NCBI GenBank assembly: GCA_944325945.1
Contig: CALVBW010000005.1
Span: 1-55,575 of the forward strand
Direction of reading: 5' to 3'
Length of the DNA: 55,575 bases
Source: Candidatus Gastranaerophilales bacterium
Lineage (GTDB): Bacteria > Cyanobacteriota > Vampirovibrionia > Gastranaerophilales > Gastranaerophilaceae
In this document: piece by piece, positions 18,634-27,363 of the stretch
Layout of the letters: each line of letters starts with the position of its first letter
How positions within the stretch are numbered: the first letter of the stretch is position 1
Program-made: the position numbers and the translations under genes
The notes under the pieces: model-generated
Seen by the model: the letters and a program-made list of their open reading frames with translations, nothing else
The model's database searches: none
Told to the model about the DNA's origin: nothing

Positions 18634-19427
18634 CTCTTTCTGCGGTTCAAATGTGTGCCGCAATCGGGGATAAAGAAAAAAACTTCAAAAAAATTAAAGA
18701 ACTTATAACAGGGATTAAAAATACTGATGTAATTATCCTGCCCGAAGTCTGGAATGTCGGCTGGTCATGCAAAGATTTCATATCTAATGCAGAATATATT
18801 AAAAACTCACAAACACTATCTTTTCTGTCTGATATTGCAAGAGAAAAAAATTCAAACATTATTGGCGGAAGCTTTATCCAAAAAGTTGATGAAAGAACTT
18901 ATTATAATACATGCCCCGTGATAGACCGGAAAGGTAATTTAAAAGCGCTTTATAATAAAAACCACCTTTATTCATATTACGGATGTAACGAAAGCCGCTA
19001 CATAACACCCGGAGATTCACCGGTCATGGTTAATATTGAAGGTATAAAATTCGGACTGACAATTTGCTATGATATACGATTTCCTGAAATATACAGAACT
19101 TACAGAAAAGCCTCCTCAGATGTTTTAATAAATTGTGCCGCATGGGCTTCAACCAAACCTATCCCGTGGGAGATGATGACAAAAGCAAGAGCTATCGAAA
19201 ATCAAACTTTTATGGCTGCCGTCAATCAATTCGGTCCGATGAAAAATAACGAAACAAATCTTGGTCATTCAAGAATTATTGATTATAATGGAAATGTCCT
19301 TTCTGAAATTTTGTCGGGAGAAGGTGTCATTCAATCCGAGTTAAATCTAACTGAAATGTATAAATTTAGAGAAAAGTGTACTATACTAAATGATATCAAA
19401 GAGTCTTATGAGGTAAAAAACATATGA
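18615..19427 (+). CDS. Carbon-nitrogen hydrolase (nitrilase superfamily, Nit2/omega-amidase-like)
   Basis: 270 residues. The Glu-Lys-Cys triad is visible: Glu in IILPEVWNVGW, Lys in YNKNHLY and Cys in LTICYDIRFPEIYR. The RFPE following the nucleophile and the LINCAAWAS segment resemble the omega-amidase/YafV branch, which hydrolyses 2-oxoglutaramate-type amides. The exact substrate is not determinable. It starts inside the preceding gene and ends overlapping dacB by four bases. Confidence 0.9.
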   Translation: MEEKKITLSAVQMCAAIGDKEKNFKKIKELITGIKNTDVIILPEVWNVGWSCKDFISNAEYIKNSQTLSFLSDIAREKNSNIIGGSFIQKVDERTYYNTCPVIDRKGNLKALYNKNHLYSYYGCNESRYITPGDSPVMVNIEGIKFGLTICYDIRFPEIYRTYRKASSDVLINCAAWASTKPIPWEMMTKARAIENQTFMAAVNQFGPMKNNETNLGHSRIIDYNGNVLSEILSGEGVIQSELNLTEMYKFREKCTILNDIKESYEVKNI

Positions 19428-20764
19428 AAAAATGCTTAAATCTTTTATTCGCACTCTTACTAACCATATCCGCAGCAAATGCGGAAAGTATTAACAAAGC
19501 CATTTCTGATTCAAGAATAAATAAAGGTGCTGTATCAGTGTCCGTCAAAGATATTGAAACAGGCAAAACTCTTTATGAACTTAACAGCGACAAGCCTGTA
19601 GCACCTGCGTCAACCCTAAAAGCAGTTTCATTTGCAGCGGCTTTAAACGAACTCGGCAAAGACTATGAATTTACAACCACACTCTATAAAAATACCAATA
19701 ATGAATTAATTTTAAAACTGGGAGCTGATCCTTTTTTAAAATCCAATAACCTCAGGACTCTGCTAAAAGCAGCAAAGGACAAAAAAATAACAGAACCCAA
19801 GGCATTTTATATAGATGATACAATTCTGGATAAAACCGAATGGGGCGAAGGCTGGCAATGGGATGACGATTTAAACCCTCTTATGCCGAAATTCGGCGCA
19901 TATAATCTTGACAGCAACCTTCTGACAATAACTTTTGCACCAACAATAAAAGAAGCTCCGGCAGAAATTAAATTTGATGTGTTCTATCCTACGACTTTTG
20001 TAAATATGGTTACAACTGGTAATACCAACAATATAAAAATAACCAGAAACAATAATATTGCGCCTGATGTATTGAATGTTGAAGGTACAATTGCTAAGCA
20101 GGAACAAAGAAAAATTCCGATAAATCATTTAAAAAGATATTTTATCCTCAGACTTGAAGATGCAATACGTGCTGAAAAAATTGAATACTACGGGAATTTT
20201 ACAGATAAAAAGCTTTCCGGAGAAAATGTATATGAAGTCGCTAAAATTACAAATCCCATAGAAAAAGCAACGAAAGCTATAATGAATGACAGCAATAATA
20301 TGGTGGCAGAAACAGTATTTAAAATTGCCGGCGGACATTATATTCAAAATACAGGCAGTGCTGAAGCTGCCGTAAAAATGCTGACTGATTACTGCAAACA
20401 TATCGGAGTAAATACCAATAATATAAAATTTGTCGACGGAAGCGGAGTTTCAAAAAATAATCTGGTGACCGCCGATTTTATGACCTCATTTTTGACTGCA
20501 CAATACAAAAAAGACGAAAGCTATAAAGATATATTCAGCAGTGCAGGTGAAGGAACACTTAAAAACAGAATGCTGTATTTTAAAGATAATCTCAAAGCTA
20601 AAACAGGTACACTTTCTGATATAAGTGCGATTACCGGATATCTTACAACTGCAAAAGGGAAAAATGTTGCTTTTGATATTATGATTAATGATCCAACTGC
20701 CAAAAACTCTGACAGGAAAATGCTTGAAGAGTATATTTTACGCGCAATTCATTCTTCATATTAA
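19424..20764 (+). CDS. dacB: D-alanyl-D-alanine carboxypeptidase/endopeptidase (PBP4, peptidase S13)
   Basis: 446 residues with a signal peptide (CLNLLFALLLTISAANA). The penicillin-binding motifs are in order: SxxK as STLK in APASTLKAVS, SxN as SNN in NDSNNMVAE and KTG in LKAKTGTLSDIS. It trims or cleaves peptidoglycan peptide cross-links in the periplasm. Its ATG overlaps the nitrilase stop (ATGA). Its presence with AnmK supports a diderm-type cell wall recycling set. Confidence 0.94.
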   Translation: MKKCLNLLFALLLTISAANAESINKAISDSRINKGAVSVSVKDIETGKTLYELNSDKPVAPASTLKAVSFAAALNELGKDYEFTTTLYKNTNNELILKLGADPFLKSNNLRTLLKAAKDKKITEPKAFYIDDTILDKTEWGEGWQWDDDLNPLMPKFGAYNLDSNLLTITFAPTIKEAPAEIKFDVFYPTTFVNMVTTGNTNNIKITRNNNIAPDVLNVEGTIAKQEQRKIPINHLKRYFILRLEDAIRAEKIEYYGNFTDKKLSGENVYEVAKITNPIEKATKAIMNDSNNMVAETVFKIAGGHYIQNTGSAEAAVKMLTDYCKHIGVNTNNIKFVDGSGVSKNNLVTADFMTSFLTAQYKKDESYKDIFSSAGEGTLKNRMLYFKDNLKAKTGTLSDISAITGYLTTAKGKNVAFDIMINDPTAKNSDRKMLEEYILRAIHSSY

Positions 20765-20845
20765 TTTTTTCAGAATCAACTGCTATAATTTAATATATTT
20801 TTACAATTGGGCAAGATTAAAATATTATGATAAACTGAAATACGT

Positions 20846-21697
20846 ATGGAACCTTTAGTTAGCATAATTACAACAACTCATAATATAGTGGAAAAAGGTC
20901 AAGCAGATGATTTCAGCCTTCTGGTGACTTTACTTGACATGCAAACATACCCGAATATCGAACATATAATTATTGATAATGCATCTACTGATGACACTGT
21001 TGTTCTGTTAAAAGATTACAAAAATAAAGGTTTCATTCAATTTTATTCAGAACCGGACACCGGCAAATTTAATGCATTTAACAAAGGTATTTTAAGAGCT
21101 AAAGGTAAATATATATCATTTATAAGTTGTGATGACTTTTACCATGATATTACGGCAATACAGGATCTTGTAAACCTGATGGAAGCAGAAAACGGTGATT
21201 TTTCATTTTCTCCGTCATATTGCAGACATTCAGAAGGCTTTGTATTTCTGTTTGTTCCGTCAATGTATAATGCTTTTCAGGTGATGCCATGCCCGCGGCA
21301 GTGCATGTTTTTTAAAAAATCCGTGCTTGAAAAAGAAAATTATTTTGACGAAAAATTCAAACTTATGTCGGATTATGATCTTATTGTAAGATTAATGATG
21401 AAAAAATATAAACCGGTATTTTTTAACCAGAATTATACCACGTATAAGGTCGGGGAAAAGCTTACGGCGAACCCTCAGGCTGAAAATAATGAAGCTAAAG
21501 CGATTTTCTTCAAAAATTACAGAAATCTTTACCCTCTCAATGAAGAACTTCTTGACCGAATGGTAAAACTCTCCGATTTTCCGAAAGAATTGCTGGATAA
21601 ACTTGTCACAAATTTTCCGGAGGAAGATAAAGACTTATTTTACGAACGATGCGAACAAATGCATCAGTTAAGATTGAATGCTCAGCAAAATCAATAA
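20846..21697 (+). CDS. Family 2 glycosyltransferase
   Basis: 283 residues. The GT-A fold is shown by PLVSIITTTHN, IDNASTDDTV, SEPDTGKFNAFNKGILRAKG and the DxD-like SCDDFYHD. After the nucleotide-binding half comes an acceptor part with CPRQCMFFKKSVLE. The enzyme likely adds a sugar to a cell-surface glycan. The start ATG lacks an SD; TATGAT lies 14 bases upstream and a TGCTATAAT sits around 20781-20789. It is followed after 38 bases by a sugar oxidoreductase-like gene. Confidence 0.9.
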   Translation: MEPLVSIITTTHNIVEKGQADDFSLLVTLLDMQTYPNIEHIIIDNASTDDTVVLLKDYKNKGFIQFYSEPDTGKFNAFNKGILRAKGKYISFISCDDFYHDITAIQDLVNLMEAENGDFSFSPSYCRHSEGFVFLFVPSMYNAFQVMPCPRQCMFFKKSVLEKENYFDEKFKLMSDYDLIVRLMMKKYKPVFFNQNYTTYKVGEKLTANPQAENNEAKAIFFKNYRNLYPLNEELLDRMVKLSDFPKELLDKLVTNFPEEDKDLFYERCEQMHQLRLNAQQNQ

Positions 21698-21735
21698 TTT
21701 TGTTATATGATTAATAATAAAGGGATGATAAACAA

Positions 21736-22740
21736 ATGAAAGAACAAAAAATAGCAGTTATAGGTTGTGGATTATGGGGAAGAAACATTGTAAGAAATTT
21801 TTATAATCTGAATGTTTTAGAAATGGTTTGTGATCTTGATGACGACAATATTGCAAAAATAAAAGAATTATACCCGAATTTAACCATTACAAAAGATTTC
21901 CATGACATAATCAATAATCCTAAAATTACATCTGTTGCAGTTGTAACACCCAGTCATACGCATTACAAAATGGTTAAAGCAATGCTTGAATCAGGCAAAA
22001 ATGTTTACGTTGAAAAACCGATTTCAACCGTAGCACAGGAAGCAAAAGACCTGAAAGAACTTGCAGACAGCAAAGGGCTTGTTTTAATGGTCGGACATCT
22101 TCTTTTATACCATCCTGCTGTCAACAGATTAAAAATGCTTATTGAAGAAGGTGCTTTAGGTGACATTGTTTATGCTCAAAGCGACAGATTAAACGTAAAT
22201 TATTTCAAAAATGACAGAAGCGTTATGTGGGATTTAGCACCTCATGACGTTTCAATGATGAGCTACGTAATAGGCAAGGAGCCTGTCCGAATAATTTCGG
22301 CTATCGGAAGTTCAACCGACAGGAATGATATTATGGATATTACCCATCTTGGAATTGAATTTGAGGACGGCGTAATAGGTCATATTACAGACAGCTGGAT
22401 AACGCCCAGAAAACATGTTCAGTTATTAGTCAGAGGAACAAAGGCGACGGCTATTTTGGATGACACTCTGCCCGAACATAAATTAACAATTTATGATAAT
22501 TATGCGGCTGATAATACCAAAAATATTACGCTTGATTATCTTGAAATTGAACCTTTAAAACTTGAATGCCAGCATTTTATAAGCTGTTGCGAAACAGGTA
22601 AAAAAGCTCGTTCAGACGGAGATAACGGTTTTATGGTAACAAAAATTCTTGAACAGGCAGAAAAAATGATGCTTGGTGACAGAGCTAAAAAACTTGATGA
22701 AGTTGATTTCGGACTTTCAAGAGTAAAACAACATTTATAA
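21736..22740 (+). CDS. Gfo/Idh/MocA family oxidoreductase
   Basis: 334 residues. An N-terminal Rossmann NAD(P)-binding motif (IAVIGCGLWGRNIVRNFY) is followed by VAVVTPSHTHY and the family motif NVYVEKPIS with its catalytic-type EKP lysine, then an alpha/beta C-terminal domain (WDLAPHDVSMMSYV). It may oxidise a nucleotide-linked sugar at C3; substrate unknown. AAGGGATGATAA gives an acceptable SD. Next to a GT2 gene, it may supply a modified sugar. Confidence 0.9.
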   Translation: MKEQKIAVIGCGLWGRNIVRNFYNLNVLEMVCDLDDDNIAKIKELYPNLTITKDFHDIINNPKITSVAVVTPSHTHYKMVKAMLESGKNVYVEKPISTVAQEAKDLKELADSKGLVLMVGHLLLYHPAVNRLKMLIEEGALGDIVYAQSDRLNVNYFKNDRSVMWDLAPHDVSMMSYVIGKEPVRIISAIGSSTDRNDIMDITHLGIEFEDGVIGHITDSWITPRKHVQLLVRGTKATAILDDTLPEHKLTIYDNYAADNTKNITLDYLEIEPLKLECQHFISCCETGKKARSDGDNGFMVTKILEQAEKMMLGDRAKKLDEVDFGLSRVKQHL

Positions 22741-22772
22741 ATACGGCACCCGCAGGGAATAAGGAGACATTT

Positions 22773-23372
22773 ATGGCAAACTTTGTATCAATATTTAGAA
22801 TTTTCGTAGCATTTTTTGCAATATATTTACTTTTTATACCGACAACATGGTCATATTTACTTGCATTTATCCTGACGATAATTGCATTTATACTTGACGG
22901 AGTTGACGGATATCTTGCAAGAAAGTTCAACGAAGCATCCCAGTTAGGCTCAGTTCTGGATATTATGGGCGACAGAATTGTAGAAGCATCATACTGGATT
23001 ATATTTGCCGTTCTCGGCTGGCTTAGCCCTATTTTCCCGATAATCTGCGTAACAAGAGCATTCACGACTGACAGTATAAGAAGTGTTGCATTAGCTCAAG
23101 GCTACACCGCATTCGGCGACACATCAATGCAGTCTAGTAAAATCGGAAAATTTATATGTGCATCAAAATTTATGCGAATAAGCTATGCCGTTGCAAAAGT
23201 TGTTGCATTCATTCTTATAATATTTGCACATACACCGGGGCTTGAGATTTATCCGGCATTCGGCATAATGAACACAATTGCCGTAATATTTGCATGGATT
23301 GCGATTATATTCTGTGTTGTAAGAGCGATTCCGGTTGTAGCGGAAAGTAAAAAACTTTTTGAGAAAAAATAA
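22773..23372 (+). CDS. CDP-alcohol phosphatidyltransferase
   Basis: 199 residues with about five membrane helices. The family signature DG(x)2AR(x)8G(x)3D(x)3D is complete, as DGVDGYLARKFNEASQLG followed by SVLDIMGDR. It condenses CDP-diacylglycerol with a small alcohol, most often glycerol-3-phosphate (PgsA) or inositol phosphate; the acceptor cannot be told here. AAGGAGA precedes the ATG. The stop sits next to the trmL start. Confidence 0.9.
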   Translation: MANFVSIFRIFVAFFAIYLLFIPTTWSYLLAFILTIIAFILDGVDGYLARKFNEASQLGSVLDIMGDRIVEASYWIIFAVLGWLSPIFPIICVTRAFTTDSIRSVALAQGYTAFGDTSMQSSKIGKFICASKFMRISYAVAKVVAFILIIFAHTPGLEIYPAFGIMNTIAVIFAWIAIIFCVVRAIPVVAESKKLFEKK

Positions 23373-23373
23373 A

Positions 23374-23817
23374 ATGTTTAATATTGTTTTATATGAACCT
23401 GAAATCCCGCAAAACACTGGGAATATAGCAAGACTTTGCGCCTGCACAGGAGGAAGACTGTATCTTGTAGGCAAACTCGGCTTTTCACTTTCGAGTAAAT
23501 ACACAAAACGAGCAGGTTTAGATTACTGGGACAGTGTAGATATCCAGAAAATTGATACAATGGACGAATTGCTTACCGCAAACAAAGATGCTAACTTCTA
23601 TTATTTGACGACAAAATCAAAAAAATTATATACAGATATAAATTTCAAAGACGGAGATTTTCTTGTATTCGGACCTGAAACGCGAGGGCTTCCCGATAAA
23701 TATGTCAAAGACCCGAATGCCATAACAATTCCGATGAAAGAAGGTCAGAGAAGTTTAAATTTATCAAATTCAGTTGCTATAGTAGTTTATGAAGGGATAA
23801 GACAAAATGGAATTTAA
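23374..23817 (+). CDS. trmL: tRNA (cytidine/uridine-34 2'-O)-methyltransferase
   Basis: 147 residues, the usual TrmL length. It has SPOUT fold knots: NIVLYEPEIPQNTGNIARLC at the N-terminus, LVFGPETRGLP and the C-terminal IPMKEGQRSLNLSNSVAIV. It methylates the ribose of the wobble base in tRNA-Leu. ATG 23374 is preferred to TTG 23359 because the conserved segment begins there. It overlaps the nnrD start by 11 bases. Confidence 0.94.
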   Translation: MFNIVLYEPEIPQNTGNIARLCACTGGRLYLVGKLGFSLSSKYTKRAGLDYWDSVDIQKIDTMDELLTANKDANFYYLTTKSKKLYTDINFKDGDFLVFGPETRGLPDKYVKDPNAITIPMKEGQRSLNLSNSVAIVVYEGIRQNGI

Positions 23818-24607
23818 CTTACCCGAAAGGGCACAAAATTCACACAAAGGTACATTCGGAAAAGTTTTAAATATAGCAGGCTCACGCTACATGCCTGGTG
23901 CTGCATATTTATCAAGTGTTGCCGCGTTGAAAATCGGTGCCGGATACTGCTTTCTGGCTGCTGAAAATAACGTGATAAACGCAGTTGCGGCACAAACTCA
24001 AAACGTTGTATTTTTACCCGAATTTTCCTGGGTTGACCATATTGAAGATTTTGGTGTTATATCAATCGGCTGCGGACTTTCAACGTCAAAAGATGCAAAA
24101 TGGAATGTAGAAAAAGTTCTTAAATATTCCAAGGTGCCCACAGTTATAGATGCGGACGGGTTAAACATTTTAGCAGGCTTAAAGCTGCCTGACATACCTG
24201 CAAACACAATTTTGACCCCGCATCCTGCAGAGGCGGCAAGACTTTTGCGCACTACAGTTGACGATATTACAAGAGATTTAGAAAAAAATGCAAAAAACAT
24301 ATCGGAAATATACAATTGTGTTACTGTTCTAAAATCCCATAACACAGTTGTATGCTCAAAAGATTTGGAAATCTATGTAAACCATACAGGAAACAGCGCA
24401 CTGGCAAAAGCCGGCAGCGGGGACGTTTTGACAGGCATAATTGCAGGACTTCTTGCGCAAAAAGCCGCACCTTATGATGCGGCCAAACTTGGAGTTTATA
24501 TTCATGGTCTTTGCGGTGAATCTGCGTCTAAAAAACTTAGCGAATATTCGGTTATGGCCTCAGATTTAATTGACGAGATTCCAAATGTTATTAACCAAAA
24601 TAGTTAA
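23807..24607 (+). CDS. nnrD: ADP-dependent NAD(P)H-hydrate dehydratase (NnrD)
   Basis: 266 residues. It is a ribokinase-like fold that repairs hydrated NAD(P)H using ADP. Motifs are HKGTFGKVLNIAGS, GAAYLSSVAALKIGAGY, VIDADGLNIL, LTPHPAEAARLL and the catalytic NTGNSALAKAGSGDVLTGII-like stretch. Only the dehydratase is encoded; the NnrE epimerase domain that is often fused N-terminally is absent. It overlaps trmL at the start and a convergent small gene at its end. Confidence 0.93.
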   Translation: MEFNLPERAQNSHKGTFGKVLNIAGSRYMPGAAYLSSVAALKIGAGYCFLAAENNVINAVAAQTQNVVFLPEFSWVDHIEDFGVISIGCGLSTSKDAKWNVEKVLKYSKVPTVIDADGLNILAGLKLPDIPANTILTPHPAEAARLLRTTVDDITRDLEKNAKNISEIYNCVTVLKSHNTVVCSKDLEIYVNHTGNSALAKAGSGDVLTGIIAGLLAQKAAPYDAAKLGVYIHGLCGESASKKLSEYSVMASDLIDEIPNVINQNS

Positions 24608-24809
24608 TTATATTACCAACTAAATTCCCTACATTTTCAGCTTCTTGTTCTTTGCTTATTTCTTCAGCAGTTTTTTTAATATTATCTGAAATAAGTGAAG
24701 TTTCAGGGAAAAAATCGTCAATTTCTTTAGAAACGGTCTTTTTAGCAGGTACCAAACAAGTATCTAACACTACGTCGGAACCTCTTTTTGCTATTGCACA
24801 TACATTCAT
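24591..24809 (-). CDS. Small hypothetical protein (72 aa)
   Basis: Start ATG 24809 is fixed by AAGGAG eight bases upstream; an upstream in-frame ATG gives ten extra residues without an SD. The product starts MNVCAIAKRGSDVVLDTCL and has an acidic helical middle (EIDDFFPETSLISDNIKKTA, EEISKEQEAENVG) and a C-terminal hydrophobic helix. There is no known family. It is convergent with, and overlaps, nnrD by 17 bases. It resembles in size the other lone small genes of this window (37463, 46628). Confidence 0.65.
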   Translation of the reverse strand: MNVCAIAKRGSDVVLDTCLVPAKKTVSKEIDDFFPETSLISDNIKKTAEEISKEQEAENVGNLVGNIINYFG

Positions 24810-24921
24810 TTGTTTATCTCCTTTGCTATTTATAAACATTAATGCTCATAAATTTACGAATTGCTAAAAACGTAAATTAAAATTTACAATCGTTAATAAT
24901 ATATACCCGAAAGAATAATAA

Positions 24922-26037
24922 TCAATTAGCCAACTTACCTAATACAACACGTTTTGAGGCGCCGGTACAGGACGGAAGATTTGAGGGTATGTTATAATAG
25001 CGGCAATAACCCAAGAGCGCAAATGCCATTACTTCTTTAAAATTATTTGATATTCCGTAATCCTCATGAGTTTTAAGCTTAATATGTTTTGGTAAAAATA
25101 CTCTCAAGAATTTCATAATAGCAGGATTATAAGCCCCACCGCCGCCAACAATGACTTCATCTATATCCGTAACAGGGTAGACAAAATTTTCATAAGCTCT
25201 GGCAATAGTTTTTGCCGTAAGCGCAGTAACTGTTGCAATAATATCTGCCGGAGCATCAGGAGCAAATTTAAGCGCATTTTCAATATACGCAGAGGAAAAA
25301 TACTCTCTGCCGGTTGTTTTAGGCGGATTTTTAAAATAATATTCATCCTGCAACAGACATTCCAGCCAACTGTCGCAGATTTTACCAGAATTTGCCACTT
25401 CACCATTCTTATCAAAAGGTTTTCCGAAAAATTTATTCATACAATAATCAATTATTACATTTCCCGGTCCTGTATCAAATCCGAACGTATCATTGGACAC
25501 AACAGTAACATTTCCTATACCGCCAATATTTTGGACTGCAGCATTTTTTCCCTTAAACCACTTATCATCAGCAAAACATACTAAAGGCGCGCCTTGTCCG
25601 CCTGCTGCAATATCAGCTTCTCTGAAATTTGAAATAACCGGACATCCTGTTTCATATGCAATAACAGAACTCTCGCCGATTTGTAATGTACTTTTCAAAG
25701 ATATATTGTCCAATTTTTCATCAAACGGATAATGATAAACAGTCTGCCCATGACTTGCAATAAAATCAGGCTTGCCAAATTCCGATATCAAAACCTTACA
25801 TGCCTCAGCAAAACATTTTCCTATAGCAAAATTCATCTGACAAATATCTTTTATTGAAGCATCCGCTGAAAAGAGCTGAAAAATTTTTGCTCTTATATGA
25901 TCCGGATATTTATAATTAATTCCTGATATCAATCTGCATGATAAATCCGGCATGACTTCGCACAAACCTGCGTCAATAGAATCACATGACGTACCTGACA
26001 TAAGTGCAATAACTTTTTTAGGTTGCAAATCTTCCAT
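24922..26037 (-). CDS. anmK: Anhydro-N-acetylmuramic acid kinase
   Basis: 371 residues. It recycles peptidoglycan by hydrolysing and phosphorylating 1,6-anhydro-MurNAc to MurNAc-6-P. The ASKHA-type phosphate loops are VIALMSGTSCDSIDAGL at the N-terminus and FGFDTGPGNVIIDY, followed by NGEVANSG and VGGGGAYNP. No murQ is nearby. There is no SD: TATTAT ends exactly six bases before the ATG, and a terminator for an upstream RNA sits immediately ahead of it. Confidence 0.95.
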   Translation of the reverse strand: MEDLQPKKVIALMSGTSCDSIDAGLCEVMPDLSCRLISGINYKYPDHIRAKIFQLFSADASIKDICQMNFAIGKCFAEACKVLISEFGKPDFIASHGQTVYHYPFDEKLDNISLKSTLQIGESSVIAYETGCPVISNFREADIAAGGQGAPLVCFADDKWFKGKNAAVQNIGGIGNVTVVSNDTFGFDTGPGNVIIDYCMNKFFGKPFDKNGEVANSGKICDSWLECLLQDEYYFKNPPKTTGREYFSSAYIENALKFAPDAPADIIATVTALTAKTIARAYENFVYPVTDIDEVIVGGGGAYNPAIMKFLRVFLPKHIKLKTHEDYGISNNFKEVMAFALLGYCRYYNIPSNLPSCTGASKRVVLGKLAN

Positions 26038-26043
26038 TTCTAT

Positions 26044-26049
26044 ATAATA
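26044..26049 (-). promoter_or_regulatory. -10 element of anmK; leaderless start
   Basis: TATTAT with six bases to ATG 26037. A possible -35 TTGTAT (26072-26067) at 17-bp spacing lies inside the terminator hairpin of the upstream RNA, so the terminator and the promoter overlap. Confidence 0.6.
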
Positions 26050-26050
26050 T

Positions 26051-26075
26051 AAAAAAGCCTGTAAAGATACAAGCT
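26051..26075 (-). terminator. Intrinsic terminator of the small RNA upstream of anmK
   Basis: On the minus strand, AGCTTGTA-TCTT-TACAGGCT forms an 8-bp stem (one G-U) followed by TTTTT. Confidence 0.8.
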
Positions 26076-26188
26076 TTTAATAACAACTAATCCTTATCTT
26101 CCCAAATAATATCCCTCAATCTTTTACAGCTATTAAACTGTCTGTGCCATCACCTCTACTTTCAACCTTCCGGTAGCCATCTCCTACT
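26051..26188 (-). ncRNA. Candidate small RNA of about 138 nt, unknown family
   Basis: It is bounded by a good sigma70 promoter (TTGTCA-17-TACATT) and an intrinsic terminator, with no open frame of note. The RNA is purine-rich and carries five GGA-containing sites. One lies in a GGAA loop closed by ACC/GGT; the 5' part also repeats AGTAGGAGATGGC as AGTAGAGGTGATGGC. It does not fit SRP RNA (no CAGG...AGCA internal loop), tmRNA or the riboswitches I can recall. It could be a 6S-like RNA, a CsrA-type protein-sequestering RNA or a base-pairing regulator; none of these is shown. Confidence 0.6.
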
Positions 26189-26194
26189 GATATA

Positions 26195-26223
26195 AATGTA
26201 AAACTAAGTTAAAAGTTTGACAA
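26195..26223 (-). promoter_or_regulatory. Sigma70-type promoter of the candidate small RNA
   Basis: TTGTCA at 26223-26218, a 17-base spacer and TACATT at 26200-26195; the predicted transcription start is about 26188. Confidence 0.7.
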
Positions 26224-26406
26224 GCAAAAAAAAATTATTATTTTTTTACAATAGACCATGCCCCGAGTATTTATAAGCAAAAATTCAAGTTCTTAAATCT
26301 TAATGAAGAAAATTTAATGAAATTACGTTAAAATTAAGATAATTTTTAATTGACAATTAAAAATTACGGATAAAAGAAAAAGCATGCCTAAAGAAAAAAT
26401 TTGTAG

Positions 26407-26412
26407 TAAAAT
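26407..26412 (+). promoter_or_regulatory. -10 element of the first WYL gene; leaderless start
   Basis: TAAAAT with exactly six bases to ATG 26419; no SD. The region 26224-26400 is otherwise AT-rich and without a recognisable gene. Confidence 0.55.
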
Positions 26413-26418
26413 ATAAGT

Positions 26419-27363
26419 ATGAAAGAATTTATGAAAACAAAAAAAGTGACATACAATCTTATGTCATTTACAGGCTTTAAATCAATGCTTCTTTTTTCAT
26501 ATCTTTTAGAAGCGCCCAGATCATATGAAGAAATCAAACAATATTTTATGGAAAATGAATTTATACATGAATCAATTTCTATAGATACCTTGAGAGTGTA
26601 TATAAATTCACTGGAAAGATTAGGCTGTGAAATAAAACGCGGCAAAAAAGCGGAAGGTTCAAAATACAAACTTCTCAAGCATCCTTTTGAACTGGCATTG
26701 ACTGATAATCAAATTAAAAGCCTGATAAAAGTATTCAAAACAATAGTCAAAACCATTGACGTGGAAGACCTTTTATCAATAACAAAATTTTTTGAAAAGA
26801 TATCACATGGAATTACTAATACAGAATTAAAACTAACGCTGGAGAATATTTCACCGTTAAAGAAATTAAATTCCGACATATTGGAATCCTTAATAAATGC
26901 GTGCCGGCGTAATGACGAAATAACAATTTTATACAATTCACCTGCATCAGGAGCTAAAAAAATTGATATTTTGGCAGAAAAACTTACTATTTTAAATAAT
27001 AAAGTATACCTGCAGGGAATAAGTCCTCAATATCCGGACTCAAAAGCAAGACTTCTTGTTTCGAGAATACTGGAACAGCCTGTAATAAAACTGACGAAAA
27101 CAATTACACAAAATATTGAACCGCTTGTTATAACGTGTGAAATTTATGATAATAATATACCGCTCGAGGATAATGAAAAAGTCATCTCTAACGATGATGA
27201 TAAACGTTTGATTGAAATAACATCAGATAACAAATTTCTTACAACACAAAGAATATTATCAATGGGCAGCAGTTGTAAAGTTTTAGAACCGGAATCATTC
27301 AGAAATGAAATTTATTCTGTCCTCAAAAAAATGAAGGAGGAATACATTGCAGAAAAAATTTAA
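26419..27363 (+). CDS. WYL-domain transcriptional regulator, first of a tandem pair
   Basis: 314 residues. An N-terminal winged-helix part (about 15-90; SYEEIKQYF, ISIDTLRVYINSLERLGCEIKR) is followed by a linker and a WYL ligand-sensing domain (about 155-225; NDEITILYNSPASGAKKIDI, NNKVYLQGISP), then a WCX-like extension. Architecture and pairing resemble PafB/PafC, a heterodimeric regulator of DNA-damage genes in actinobacteria; function here is unproven. It overlaps the second WYL gene by 17 bases and lies upstream of dnaE. Confidence 0.8.
   Translation: MKEFMKTKKVTYNLMSFTGFKSMLLFSYLLEAPRSYEEIKQYFMENEFIHESISIDTLRVYINSLERLGCEIKRGKKAEGSKYKLLKHPFELALTDNQIKSLIKVFKTIVKTIDVEDLLSITKFFEKISHGITNTELKLTLENISPLKKLNSDILESLINACRRNDEITILYNSPASGAKKIDILAEKLTILNNKVYLQGISPQYPDSKARLLVSRILEQPVIKLTKTITQNIEPLVITCEIYDNNIPLEDNEKVISNDDDKRLIEITSDNKFLTTQRILSMGSSCKVLEPESFRNEIYSVLKKMKEEYIAEKI

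Noticed and set aside
26051-26188. Small RNA as SRP 4.5S RNA because of CCGGAAGG
   Set aside because: The universally conserved CAGG...AGCA internal loop next to the tetraloop is absent.
26224-26400. Possible coding region before the first WYL gene
   Set aside because: AT-rich with homopolymer runs, no SD-led frame of useful length.
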